Below, piece after piece: positions 6,960-15,909 of a stretch of DNA of 64,000 bases (positions are counted from its first letter, which is position 1; the number at the start of each line of letters is the position of its first letter). This stretch comes from Haloimpatiens massiliensis (GTDB lineage Bacteria; Bacillota; Clostridia; Clostridiales; Clostridiaceae): positions 21,046-85,045 of the forward strand of contig NZ_LT854639.1 in NCBI RefSeq assembly GCF_900184255.1, given 5' to 3'. The position numbers and the translations under genes are program-made. The notes below the pieces were generated by a model. It made no database searches, had not been told where the DNA came from, and was given only the letters and a program-made list of their open reading frames with translations.

Positions 6960-9900
6960 ATGAAGAGCAATTTGAAACTGAGTTAATACAGTATATTACC
7001 AGTGGAACCATAACTAAGCCTGAACATCTAGAAGGAATCAGCGACTTTATTGTTAGAGAAAAACCTGCTGATTACTTTATAAAAACAAAACTGTGGAAGT
7101 ATGAACCAAAAATTAAAACTACAGAAAAGCTTTGGAATAACTTCAAAGAGATTCTTGAGCGGCACAATCAAAATACACTTGATCATCCTTTAAGTACTGT
7201 AGAATTTAATCAAGTCAAAAAGATTATATCTAATATTCAAACACCATATGAAGCTGGACAATTTTTATATGGACTTAATGGTGTATCGCAAATCGAAATT
7301 GATTTAGATGACGGTCGTCACGTGTTTTTAACGGTTTTCGATCAAAAACAAATTGGTGCTGGAGATACAGTGTATCAAGTAGTTAATCAGATTGAACGTC
7401 CTGCAGTTATCACTGGAAAACAAAATCGTCGTTTTGATACTACACTTCTTATTAATGGACTACCTATAATACAAATTGAAGAAAAACGTGATACACATGA
7501 TGTCAATGAAGCACTAAATCAAATGCATCAATATTCCCAGGAGAACCAATATAGGGATATTTTTTCTACTCTACAAATATTGGTGGCAATTACACCAAAT
7601 AACGTGAAGTATATGGCTAATACCACATCAGATAAGTTTAATAAGGACTTTGCTTTTAACTGGCAACGTAAAAGTGATAATACGATTGTACGTAATTGGA
7701 AAGAGTTTGCTGATTCAATGTTAAGTATTCCAATGGCACATCAAATGGCTACTAATTATATGATTTTGGATGGCACAAAAAACAAACAAACGCTAAAGGT
7801 AATGCGTCCATATCAAGTATATGCTACCCAGGCTGTAATTGAAAATCTAAAACAAGTTGATTTTGAGTTCGGCACAAATAAAGTAGGGTATATTTGGCAT
7901 ACTACTGGTTCTGGTAAAACTATAACTAGTTTCAAAACAGCGTGGCTTGCAAGTCGTATGCCAAAAGTTGATAAAGTTGTTTTCGTAGTAGATAGAATTG
8001 CTTTAACAAAACAAACAAATGAAAATTATAAGGCCTATGATCCAGATGCTAGTGAAGATATGCTTGGAAGTGTTCAAAATACTTATAATACTAATGATTT
8101 AAGTCGTAAACTAAAGAGCAAAGATAATAATATTATTGTTACTTCTGTTCAAAAGCTTGATACTTTAGTGAAACGTAAATCTTTTAAATCACCTGATAAA
8201 AATATTGTATTTATCGTTGATGAGGCACACCGTTCAACTGGTGGTGAAAGTTTTGAAAAGATACAAAAGGCTTTTAAGAAATCTGCTTGGGTTGGTTATA
8301 CGGGAACACCAATGTTTGATGAAACAACTAATGGCTTACGCACTGAAGATATTTTTGGACCATTGTTACACGCTTATACCATTCGTGAAGCAATAGCAGA
8401 TAGAAATGTTTTGGGCTTTAAAGTTGATTTTGAAACAACAATTGATGAAAAACAAATGAAATTAAAGTATCTACCAAACTTTTACAGAGAACGTTATCCG
8501 AAGTGGACTGAAGAAAAAATTATAGAAAAGATTAATAATCTAAGTCAAGAAGATATGGATGATGCAGTTGAACCAAGTTTTTATGATGAAAATCCTGAAC
8601 ATATCAAGTTAGTAGTTGAAGACATTTTCAAGAATTGGCGAAATCGTTCAAATGAAGGTAAGTATAACGCACTCTTTACCACTCATGTTGGTGGTGGAAA
8701 AGCTAGTACTCCAATGGCAATGATGTATTTTAATGAATTTCAACGAGTAAATGATGAGAATAAGAAAAACGGTGGACAAACATTAAAAGTAGCAGTTACA
8801 TTTAGTCAAAACTCATCTAATAATGATAGTATGCTTGCCACTAATCAAGGCTTACATGATGCTATTGTTGCATATAATAAAGAATTTGGTACAAGCTTTG
8901 GCATGGATGATGTAGCAGGATATACACAAGATGTTACTAGTCGTTTGAACAAAACTGTTACAGACAAGAACTTCTTAGATATTGTAATTGTGGTAGATCA
9001 ACTTTTGACTGGATTTGATGCACCAGAACTTAATACCCTTTATGTAGATAGAACACTTAAAGGGGCTGCACTTATTCAAGCCTATTCAAGAACAAATCGT
9101 ATTGCTGATATGCAAGAAAAACCTTGGGGGCGTATTGTAAATTATCGTTGGCCTGCTCAAAATGAGAAGTTGATGAATCAAGCTCTCGCAATTTATGCTA
9201 ATAAAGCTTCTGCAATTTTATCAGAAGATGAACAACGTAAATCTAACCAAAAGGATGGTATTATAGCTAAAGCTTTTGAAGATGTATTTAATGAAGTTAA
9301 AGAGACGGTTAAGAAATTAGACAGTTTAACTAATGAATTTAAGCAATTACCACCTTCTGAGAAGCAAAAAGAATATATGATTGATTTATTGCGTGATTAT
9401 AATGTTGGTATGGCTAAATTAAAACAATATAAACCTGAAGAAGCTGATGGAAATACAGTAGGTTTCAATTACGAAAATCCTGATGAGTTAGTTGAAAAAT
9501 TAGGTATGACAAGTGAACAAGAAACTATGCTTACTACAGTTTTAACCAATGAGCTTAAACAACATATATCAAAAGAAAAGAAAATTCCTTTTTATCAAAT
9601 TGAGTTAAAAATGACTCATGTGAAAGATGTGAAAATAGATTATGATTATTTAACTGAATTGGTGGAACAATTATTAAATCAAGTACATGAGGGTAAGAGC
9701 CAAGAAGCACAAACTACAAAAGAGAAAATTGATCAATTTGCCAATGGTTTAGAAGATAGAAATTATGCTATGAAGATTATGAATGCAGCAATGGCTATTA
9801 TCAAAGGGCATTATCCGCCGGAGGGTACTAATCTTAAATATCCAGTGAAACTTAGTGATAGTGAGCAAATTATTCAAGCGGCTAACAATGTAAGTCTTGA

Positions 9901-10165
9901 TAGGCTATTCTTAGATTTTCGAGTAAAGTGGGGAATTACAGATATTATCACAAGTGCTCAGATGCGGGAATTGTTTAGTCGTCATCGTTATGGATTACAA
10001 GATTTAGATGATACTGGTCAAATTCGAGATATAATTGCCAAAGCAAGCTTGGATTATAAGACGCTAGCACATAGCGAAGATGTACAGGCTTTATCTAAAA
10101 TCAAGTACCGCAATGGTTTGCGTGAGGCCATTTATGAATTAGCTGATGATCAGGCTGAAAGTTAA
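6956..10165 (+). CDS. hsdR: Type I restriction enzyme R subunit (endonuclease/translocase)
   Basis: ATP-driven translocase and nuclease subunit that cuts unmodified DNA. About 1069 residues, normal for HsdR. The N-terminal nuclease domain shows D near residue 160 and EEK near 173 (NGLPIIQIEEKR). Helicase motifs follow: TTGSGKT near 317, VDEAHRS near 421, TGTP, and LLTGFDAP near 683. I chose ATG 6956 because it overlaps the previous stop as ATGA and has GAGGAGG 10 bases upstream; ATG 6947 is the longer option but has no space for a binding site. Arginine is mostly CGT here, against AGA in the core genes around the island, which suggests transfer from another low-GC lineage. The gene is intact. 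Confidence 0.95.
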   Translation: MNEEQFETELIQYITSGTITKPEHLEGISDFIVREKPADYFIKTKLWKYEPKIKTTEKLWNNFKEILERHNQNTLDHPLSTVEFNQVKKIISNIQTPYEAGQFLYGLNGVSQIEIDLDDGRHVFLTVFDQKQIGAGDTVYQVVNQIERPAVITGKQNRRFDTTLLINGLPIIQIEEKRDTHDVNEALNQMHQYSQENQYRDIFSTLQILVAITPNNVKYMANTTSDKFNKDFAFNWQRKSDNTIVRNWKEFADSMLSIPMAHQMATNYMILDGTKNKQTLKVMRPYQVYATQAVIENLKQVDFEFGTNKVGYIWHTTGSGKTITSFKTAWLASRMPKVDKVVFVVDRIALTKQTNENYKAYDPDASEDMLGSVQNTYNTNDLSRKLKSKDNNIIVTSVQKLDTLVKRKSFKSPDKNIVFIVDEAHRSTGGESFEKIQKAFKKSAWVGYTGTPMFDETTNGLRTEDIFGPLLHAYTIREAIADRNVLGFKVDFETTIDEKQMKLKYLPNFYRERYPKWTEEKIIEKINNLSQEDMDDAVEPSFYDENPEHIKLVVEDIFKNWRNRSNEGKYNALFTTHVGGGKASTPMAMMYFNEFQRVNDENKKNGGQTLKVAVTFSQNSSNNDSMLATNQGLHDAIVAYNKEFGTSFGMDDVAGYTQDVTSRLNKTVTDKNFLDIVIVVDQLLTGFDAPELNTLYVDRTLKGAALIQAYSRTNRIADMQEKPWGRIVNYRWPAQNEKLMNQALAIYANKASAILSEDEQRKSNQKDGIIAKAFEDVFNEVKETVKKLDSLTNEFKQLPPSEKQKEYMIDLLRDYNVGMAKLKQYKPEEADGNTVGFNYENPDELVEKLGMTSEQETMLTTVLTNELKQHISKEKKIPFYQIELKMTHVKDVKIDYDYLTELVEQLLNQVHEGKSQEAQTTKEKIDQFANGLEDRNYAMKIMNAAMAIIKGHYPPEGTNLKYPVKLSDSEQIIQAANNVSLDRLFLDFRVKWGITDIITSAQMRELFSRHRYGLQDLDDTGQIRDIIAKASLDYKTLAHSEDVQALSKIKYRNGLREAIYELADDQAES

Positions 10166-10201
10166 ATTATACCTAATGATACTTTTAAAAATTAATTATT
10201 G

Positions 10202-10225
10202 AACTGTCAACTATGAATTGACAGT
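10202..10225. promoter_or_regulatory. Hairpin in the hsdR-hsdS gap
   Basis: AACTGTCAA and TTGACAGTT are perfect inverted arms (9 bp) shortly before the hsdS ribosome binding site. No T run follows, so it may affect mRNA stability or translation rather than termination. Confidence 0.45.
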
Positions 10226-10241
10226 TAAGATAGGAGATAAA

Positions 10242-11450
10242 ATGGATGAAAATAAAGTAAATGTACCTAAAATAAGGTTCCCAGGATTCACAGATCCTTG
10301 GGAAAAGCGTAAGGTTGGAGACTACTACTACTTTAAGAATGGACTTAACAAAGGCAAAGAATTTTTTGGTCATGGAGTTCCTATTGTAAATTTTACTGAT
10401 GTTTTTCATAACCGTGGTATTAATGCATTAAATTTGAAAGGAAAGGTTAGTTTACAACCTTCAGAAATTGCAAATTATATGGTTCAAAAAGGTGATATTT
10501 TTTTTACAAGAACATCTGAAACAATTGATGAAATTGGATATCCATCAGTTATGATAGATGAGCCAAAAGACACTGTTTTTAGTGGGTTTGTGCTAAGAGG
10601 TAGAGCTGTCAAAGAAGATCCGTTAACCATTAAGTTTAAACAATATGTTTTTTATACAGACGAGTTTCGTAATGAAATGATTAAAAAAAGTTCTATGACA
10701 ACTAGAGCGCTTACATCTGGTACAGTGATTAAACAAATGGAATTTTGTTTTCCTAAAGATAAGAGAGAACAGGATAAAATTGGTAACTTTTTTCAAGAAC
10801 TCGACAACCTTATCACCCTTCATCAGCGTAAGTTAAATCACTTGCAAGATAAGAAAAAAGGTTTGTTACAAAAAATGTTTCCTAAAAATGGTGAAAAATT
10901 TCCAGAACTTCGTTTTCCAGGATTTACTGACCCTTGGGAACAGCGTAAATTGGGAGATATACTGAAATATGAGCAACCAACAAAATACATTGTCGAAGAT
11001 ACTGATTATAATGATAGTTTTTCAACACCAGTTTTAACAGCGGGGCAAAGTTTTATCTTAGGATATACAGATGAAACTGATGGCATAAAAAATGCAAATA
11101 AAAACAATCCCGTTATAATATTTGATGACTTTACAACATCATCACACTACGTTGATTTCCCTTTTAAGGTCAAGAGTTCAGCAATGAAACTACTTACATT
11201 AAAAGATGAAACTGAAGAGTTTTATTTCATTTATAACGTGTTGAAGAATATTAAATATCTTCCACAAAGTCATGAACGACATTGGATTTCTAAGTTCTCA
11301 GAATTTACAGTATCAGTACCAGTATTTAGTGAACAGGCTCAAATTGGCACATTTTTTAAGAACCTAGACAACCTTATCACCCTTCATCAGCGTAAGTTAG
11401 AGCATTTACAACAACAAAAGAAGGGACTTTTACAACAGATGTTTATCTGA
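10242..11450 (+). CDS. hsdS: Type I restriction enzyme S (specificity) subunit
   Basis: DNA-sequence recognition subunit shared by the methylase and nuclease complexes. 402 residues from ATG 10242, which follows TAGGAG by 5 bases. Two target-recognition domains each open with the same signature (RFPGFTDPWEKRKVGD near residue 10, RFPGFTDPWEQRKLGD near 225) and close with the same helix (LDNLITLHQRKLNHLQ and LDNLITLHQRKLEHLQ). The repeats are also nearly identical as DNA, so this gene can exchange halves by homologous recombination. A further copy of the TGGGAACAGCGTAA part of this repeat lies downstream of hsdM. Confidence 0.94.
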   Translation: MDENKVNVPKIRFPGFTDPWEKRKVGDYYYFKNGLNKGKEFFGHGVPIVNFTDVFHNRGINALNLKGKVSLQPSEIANYMVQKGDIFFTRTSETIDEIGYPSVMIDEPKDTVFSGFVLRGRAVKEDPLTIKFKQYVFYTDEFRNEMIKKSSMTTRALTSGTVIKQMEFCFPKDKREQDKIGNFFQELDNLITLHQRKLNHLQDKKKGLLQKMFPKNGEKFPELRFPGFTDPWEQRKLGDILKYEQPTKYIVEDTDYNDSFSTPVLTAGQSFILGYTDETDGIKNANKNNPVIIFDDFTTSSHYVDFPFKVKSSAMKLLTLKDETEEFYFIYNVLKNIKYLPQSHERHWISKFSEFTVSVPVFSEQAQIGTFFKNLDNLITLHQRKLEHLQQQKKGLLQQMFI

Positions 11451-11603
11451 TAGCTAGCATCCGTAATACTCCCACTTTTTAAGTGGCAGCTAACGGCTGC
11501 ACGCTCCTGGATTGGTTCAACTAAATTCAGTGGGAATAAAAACTCTCACTGAAAAGTTTCACCTTATCTAAAGCAAATTAATAAAAGAAAGGAAATAAAA
11601 ATA

Positions 11604-13193
11604 ATGAGCAATAATATACAATCAATTACTAATAAATTATGGGCAATGGCAAATGAATTACGTGGAACGATGGATGCATCAGAGTACAAAAATTATATAT
11701 TGGCATTTATGTTTTATAGATATTTATCAGAACATCAAGAGGAGTATTTGTTAAAGAATAATGTTATTGATGTTATAGAGGGGGAGCCTATTAATGAATC
11801 CTATAATTCACAAGTAGATGAGTCGGAGCTTCAAGATTATCTGCAAGATATTTCAGCAAGCTTAGGATATGCAATTGCTCCAAAGGATACGTGGCAGTCA
11901 TTGATTGATAAAATTAATGATTCACAAGTTATTCCTAGTGACTATCAAACTATTTTTGATAACTTTAATAAAAATGCAGAATTAAATAAAGAAGCAGTAA
12001 AAGATTTCCGTGGAGTATTTAATGATATTAATTTAGGAGATTCTCGTCTTGGGAATTCTACAAATGAACGCGCTAAATCACTTAACAACATAGTAAAGTT
12101 AGTTGATAGTATTGAATACAAAGGTAATGATGGAAAAGACATTTTAGGTGAAATATATGAATACCTAATTGGTCAATTTGCGGCTAGTGCTGGTAAAAAA
12201 GGTGGAGAATTCTATACACCACATCAAGTAAGTAAGATTTTAGCTAAAGTAGTAACAGAAGGTGTAGAAAAATCAGATGAATTATTTAGTGTATATGACC
12301 CAACAATGGGATCAGGTTCTTTATTACTTACGGTAGGTCAAGAATTACCAAAGGGCACTCCCATGAAGTACTTTGGTCAAGAATTGAATACAACTACATA
12401 TAACTTGGCACGTATGAATTTAATGATGCATGGTATATCTTATAACAATATGATATTAAGTAATGCTGATACTTTGGAAAGTGATTGGCCAGATGGTCCA
12501 GATGCAAAAGGTATTGATCATCCACGTAGTTTTGATGCAGTAGTGGCAAATCCACCATATTCGGCAAAATGGGATAATGATAAAACTAAATTAAAAGACC
12601 CACGTTTTAGTGAATATGGAAAGTTAGCACCAGCTTCAAAGGCAGATTACGCTTTTATATTGCATGGTATATATCATTTAAATAAGACTGGAACAATGGC
12701 TATTGTTTTACCTCATGGAGTTTTATTTAGAGGTGCAGCAGAAGGAAAAATAAGAGAAACTTTAATTGGTAAAAATTATCTTGATACAATAATTGGATTA
12801 CCAGCAAATTTATTTTATGGAACAAGTATTCCAACGGTAATTTTAGTGTTAAAGAAGAATCGTGAAAATAAAGATATATTATTTATTGATGCAAGTAATG
12901 ATTTTGAAAAGAATAAAAATCAAAATAATTTAAGAGATGAAGATATTGATAAAATCATAAAAACATATAAGGAACGTAAAGACGTTGAAAAGTATTCTCA
13001 TTTGGCATCTATCCAAGAAATTAGAGAAAATGATTTTAATTTAAACATACCACGTTATGTTGATACTTTTGAGGAAGAAGAACCAATTGATTTAGAAGAA
13101 ATAAATAAGCTGTTAGAACAAGATAATAAGGAAATTGCTGAGCTTGAAGCTGAGATTAATGAACAATTGAAGATTTTAGGCGTAAAAATTTAA
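11604..13193 (+). CDS. hsdM: Type I restriction enzyme M subunit (N6-adenine methyltransferase)
   Basis: Methylates adenine in the HsdS-chosen site. 529 residues. The N-terminal helical domain (KLWAMANELRGTMDASEYKN, then FMFYRYLSE) is followed by GGEFYTPHQVSKIL, SAM-binding motif I DPTMGSGSLLL near residue 232, and catalytic NPPY near 315. A Glu-rich C-terminal helix contacts HsdS in this family. AAAGGAAA upstream supports the ATG. The order S-half, R, S, M differs from the common R-M-S order. Codon use is CGT-rich for arginine, as in hsdR. The 150-base gap before it holds short inverted repeats but no gene. Confidence 0.95.
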   Translation: MSNNIQSITNKLWAMANELRGTMDASEYKNYILAFMFYRYLSEHQEEYLLKNNVIDVIEGEPINESYNSQVDESELQDYLQDISASLGYAIAPKDTWQSLIDKINDSQVIPSDYQTIFDNFNKNAELNKEAVKDFRGVFNDINLGDSRLGNSTNERAKSLNNIVKLVDSIEYKGNDGKDILGEIYEYLIGQFAASAGKKGGEFYTPHQVSKILAKVVTEGVEKSDELFSVYDPTMGSGSLLLTVGQELPKGTPMKYFGQELNTTTYNLARMNLMMHGISYNNMILSNADTLESDWPDGPDAKGIDHPRSFDAVVANPPYSAKWDNDKTKLKDPRFSEYGKLAPASKADYAFILHGIYHLNKTGTMAIVLPHGVLFRGAAEGKIRETLIGKNYLDTIIGLPANLFYGTSIPTVILVLKKNRENKDILFIDASNDFEKNKNQNNLRDEDIDKIIKTYKERKDVEKYSHLASIQEIRENDFNLNIPRYVDTFEEEEPIDLEEINKLLEQDNKEIAELEAEINEQLKILGVKI

Positions 13194-13206
13194 ATTTGTT
13201 GTTAAA

Positions 13207-13231
13207 GGGAAAGTGAGGTATTCACTTTCCC
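13207..13231 (+). terminator. Hairpin after hsdM
   Basis: GGGAAAGTGA and TCACTTTCCC form a perfect 10-bp stem. There is no clean T run after it because the hsdS remnant begins here, so termination strength is unclear. Confidence 0.55.
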
Positions 13232-13325
13232 CCATTTGCTTGGGAACAGCGTAAGGTAATAATTTGAATGTGCTTAAGTTTTATAAGGGTAGAGGACCAG
13301 ATTTTACTACTGATTCTAATACTTG
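13231..13325 (+). pseudogene. Remnant of a second hsdS gene
   Basis: TTTGCTTGGGAACAGCGTAAG (13236-13255) encodes FAWEQRK, matching the WEQRK repeat of hsdS; 14 bases of DNA are identical. After a frame change, 13276-13323 reads KFYKGRGPDFTTDSNT, which could be the start of another recognition domain, though I am less sure of that. The stretch overlaps the 3' end of the convergent LD-carboxypeptidase gene. It looks like the scar of a lost hsdS copy at the right edge of the island. Confidence 0.6.
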
Positions 13326-14213
13326 AATCTTGCATTTTACGCAATTAAGTCTTATTTTAGCTCCTATAGGTAATGTTATATTTGGATAATCATGACCAGA
13401 TGGAAAATTAAATATAGTGGGTCTATTTAAAGACAGAATTTTATCTTTAAACACTTCATTTAAGGATAAGCTTTTTTCGCGATTTTCTGTATCGCAATTA
13501 GTGAAATGACCTAGTATAAATCCTCTGCATTTTTGAAGTTTATTTGCATTATAAAGCTGTGTAAGCATTCTATCAATTTTATAAGGCTCTTCGCCTATCT
13601 CTTCTAAGAAAAGTATTTTATTTATAGTATCTATTTCATAATCTGTACCCAAGGAACTACAAATTAAAGAAAGATTACCGCCTACTAAAAAACCTTCTGT
13701 TATTGAATTACTGAAGCTTTTAATATGGGAATCGTAGGAATCTATACAGTAGGGCTTAAAGCCATTCTTTAAAGTGCTTAATAGACTCTCTAGAGTTCGC
13801 TTTTCTAGTAAATTGGATGTGAGCATTGGACCGTGAAAAGTTATAAGATTACAACGTCTGTACATTTCATTAAGGAGGACAGTTATATCGCTGTAGCCTA
13901 TAAAGGTTTTAGGATTGTTTTTTATTATATTCCAATCTATAAGTGGAAGAAGTCTGCTACTTCCATACCCACCTCTTAAACACATGATTAAGTCTACGGT
14001 TTTATCTATAAACATTTCCATCAAATCATTAACTCTATCCTTGTCACTCCCAGCTAAATAGCCATTTCTATTAAAAGCATTCTTACCAAATTTAAGTTTA
14101 AACCCTAAGCTTGTTAGTAATTCAATATTTTTCATAATATTTTCTTTGTTTTCAGGTCCGGAGGGCGCTACTATACCTATAGTATTACCTTCGCTTAATT
14201 TATTACCTAGCAT
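13281..14213 (-). CDS. LD-carboxypeptidase family protein (S66)
   Basis: Cleaves the L,D bond of the terminal D-alanine of murein tetrapeptides, or a related substrate such as a microcin-type peptide. 310 residues, normal for S66. Motifs: IGIVAPSGP at the N-terminus, nucleophile Ser85 in RGGYGSS, FIGYSDIT, FHGPML, GGNLSL, catalytic Glu in FLEEIGEEPYKIDRM, and catalytic His in PSGHDYPNITLPIGA. No signal peptide, so it acts in the cytoplasm on recycled wall material. The last residues (KSGPLPL) are encoded on DNA that reads on the other strand as an hsdS remnant, so the native C-terminus may have been replaced when the island inserted. The ribosome binding site is weak. Confidence 0.9.
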   Translation of the reverse strand: MLGNKLSEGNTIGIVAPSGPENKENIMKNIELLTSLGFKLKFGKNAFNRNGYLAGSDKDRVNDLMEMFIDKTVDLIMCLRGGYGSSRLLPLIDWNIIKNNPKTFIGYSDITVLLNEMYRRCNLITFHGPMLTSNLLEKRTLESLLSTLKNGFKPYCIDSYDSHIKSFSNSITEGFLVGGNLSLICSSLGTDYEIDTINKILFLEEIGEEPYKIDRMLTQLYNANKLQKCRGFILGHFTNCDTENREKSLSLNEVFKDKILSLNRPTIFNFPSGHDYPNITLPIGAKIRLNCVKCKIQVLESVVKSGPLPL

Positions 14214-14375
14214 TTTTACACCGTTACAAGAAACTTATAAAAATTATAAAACTTTTATGTTAGTTTATTTGTTTTTGGATACCTTTGTTTGTAGTATTAT
14301 GATAAATCTTAATAACTTAACTTTCGCACATAAATTTCAAGCTCTTAGAGAATCTTTTCAATTCATATTTAAAAG

Positions 14376-14472
14376 GAGCTGTCGCACTAAAAATAAATAC
14401 TACGATATATTGTACTAGATTTAAATTTTTAAGACAGTATATTGTATGTAAATTGTTTAATGCGACAGCCAC
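14376..14472. repeat. Imperfect palindromic element with GCTGTCGCA ends
   Basis: GCTGTCGCACTAAA near 14379 and TTTAATGCGACAGC near 14457 are inverted ends. Inside, TACGATATATTGT and ACAGTATATTGTA also pair, so the whole unit of about 95 bases can fold into one long hairpin. It may be a small mobile palindrome or an unusual terminator. Confidence 0.6.
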
Positions 14473-14620
14473 TTATCCTTATATTTTCAATTATAAATTT
14501 AAAAATTTTATTTTATAACTACGAAAGTTCAATTAATAGTTTACTATATTTATATTGTAAGTTTTTCTAAGTTTCCTTAACGGCACACCTCCTTTTTTTT
14601 ATAATTTTTTATGGTATTTT

Positions 14621-14706
14621 ATGATTATCCCACAAAAAGTATTACATTACTTGAATTATGAAATTTCATAATTCACCACATTGTATCTTTTTGTGGTTTA
14701 ATCATT
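14621..14706. repeat. MITE-like palindrome, short form (copy 1)
   Basis: Ends ATGATTATCCCACAAAAAG and TTTTTGTGGTTTAATCAT are inverted; the centre GAATTATGAAATTTCATAATTC is itself palindromic. It belongs to the family also seen at 27486, 28806, 53302, 58539, 62396 and 62907. Confidence 0.8.
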
Positions 14707-15308
14707 TTATATATTTTTATAAATTTTCATTAACAATTATTAGATTCTTTATAAGTTATTATTAAATAGTATAGTTTATTCTTATAATATATGCATATAT
14801 TATAAGGGTAAATTAATAAAAGATTAAATTAGGGCTTGGGTTACTATAAATAAGTTTTTATAGGGAATAGGGAAATGGAGGTATCCCTATCAAGTAAATT
14901 CAAGCTGAAGCTATGAATTGCTCTATATTCATTTAATAGTAAATGAAGAATATTGGCAAAATTAAACTAAAATTACATGGTTAATTAAAGAAATGAAATT
15001 TTTAATTCATAATTTGAAGGTGATAGGATAATTAATGAAGAATGTTACGAAAACACGAAGTATTAAAGGAAAATTGATAAAAAAGTGAATCATATAAAGA
15101 TAAATTCATTTTTTACGCTAATTTAAGAGTATTTATTGATTAAAAGCCTTTAAACCTGTGTGGAAGCCCTAGATTATTTATGAAAAGACTAGTATAATCT
15201 CTATATGCCCCAAAAGGTGATATTTAACATATTTTTAACAAAATTATAATATATAATTGTATTATAGTTTATTAAAATTTAAGCATTAATGATAGAAGGG
15301 TGAGGGAA
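14707..15308. other. Intergenic stretch without a recognised gene
   Basis: Very AT-rich. I see no ORF with a ribosome binding site, no tRNA, and no riboswitch core. Short open frames here lack codon bias. Confidence 0.5.
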
Positions 15309-15839
15309 GTGTATAAAGAAATAATCGAAAGAAAGAAATTGCCAATAGCGACTTTTTTAATAACTTTGCTATGTGCGTTTATATATTTATATAAATTTAT
15401 TTCTATATGGATTACCGGCGATGCTGGTGTTATGGATGACGTATTAGGTTTAGGAATTTTTATATGTATGGCTACAATATCAATTGGAGAAATATATAGA
15501 TCTTGTATAAGATATAAATATTCTATAATTGCAGATCAATTTATAATTCATAAAATGGTTAGAAATAATAATATAGAAGAGGAAAGCGTTAAATTTAAAG
15601 ATATAAAATTTTTAGGTAAAGTTAAAGACTTAAAAGAGGACTATAAAGTTAATTCTACTAAAAAATATTTATGTTCAGTATTTAAAACTAATAGATACTG
15701 TTGTGTATATTCTAATGGTAGAGAACTTAAAAAGTTCTATTTTGAACCTAGCAAAGAAATGATTGGCAAGTTAAGATTTATGATGAATAAAGATGAATGT
15801 AAAGCATATATGAGAAATAGAGTTAGTATTTCTATATAA
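15309..15839 (+). CDS. Membrane protein of unknown function, two N-terminal TM helices
   Basis: About 176 residues. Two hydrophobic helices near the N-terminus (LPIATFLITLLCAFIYLYKF and VLGLGIFICMATISIGEI) are followed by a soluble domain (SIIADQFIIHKMV, SVKFKDIKFLGKV, CVYSNGRELKKFYFEP). That layout resembles the bacterial PH-like membrane proteins in which a two-helix anchor precedes a small beta-rich domain; this is inference. GTG 15309 is preferred because AGAAGG at 15294-15299 is well spaced from it. The in-frame GTG at 15300 is the longest start but is too close to that site. Confidence 0.7.
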   Translation: MYKEIIERKKLPIATFLITLLCAFIYLYKFISIWITGDAGVMDDVLGLGIFICMATISIGEIYRSCIRYKYSIIADQFIIHKMVRNNNIEEESVKFKDIKFLGKVKDLKEDYKVNSTKKYLCSVFKTNRYCCVYSNGRELKKFYFEPSKEMIGKLRFMMNKDECKAYMRNRVSISI

Positions 15840-15848
15840 AAATAATAG

Positions 15849-15909
15849 GCTATCTAAGTTATCAACAACTGGTTTATTGGAGGTTGATAACTAAGATAGC
15901 TTTTTTTTA
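15849..15909. terminator. Bidirectional terminator between convergent genes
   Basis: GCTATCT-AAGTTATCAAC pairs with GTTGATAACTAAGATAGC (one bulge), followed by eight T. It serves the membrane-protein gene on the plus strand and the M20 gene on the minus strand. Confidence 0.88.

Noticed and set aside
14146..14418. Plus-strand open frame of 90 codons
   Set aside because: It overlaps the start of the carboxypeptidase gene on the other strand and runs into a palindromic element. No ribosome binding site.
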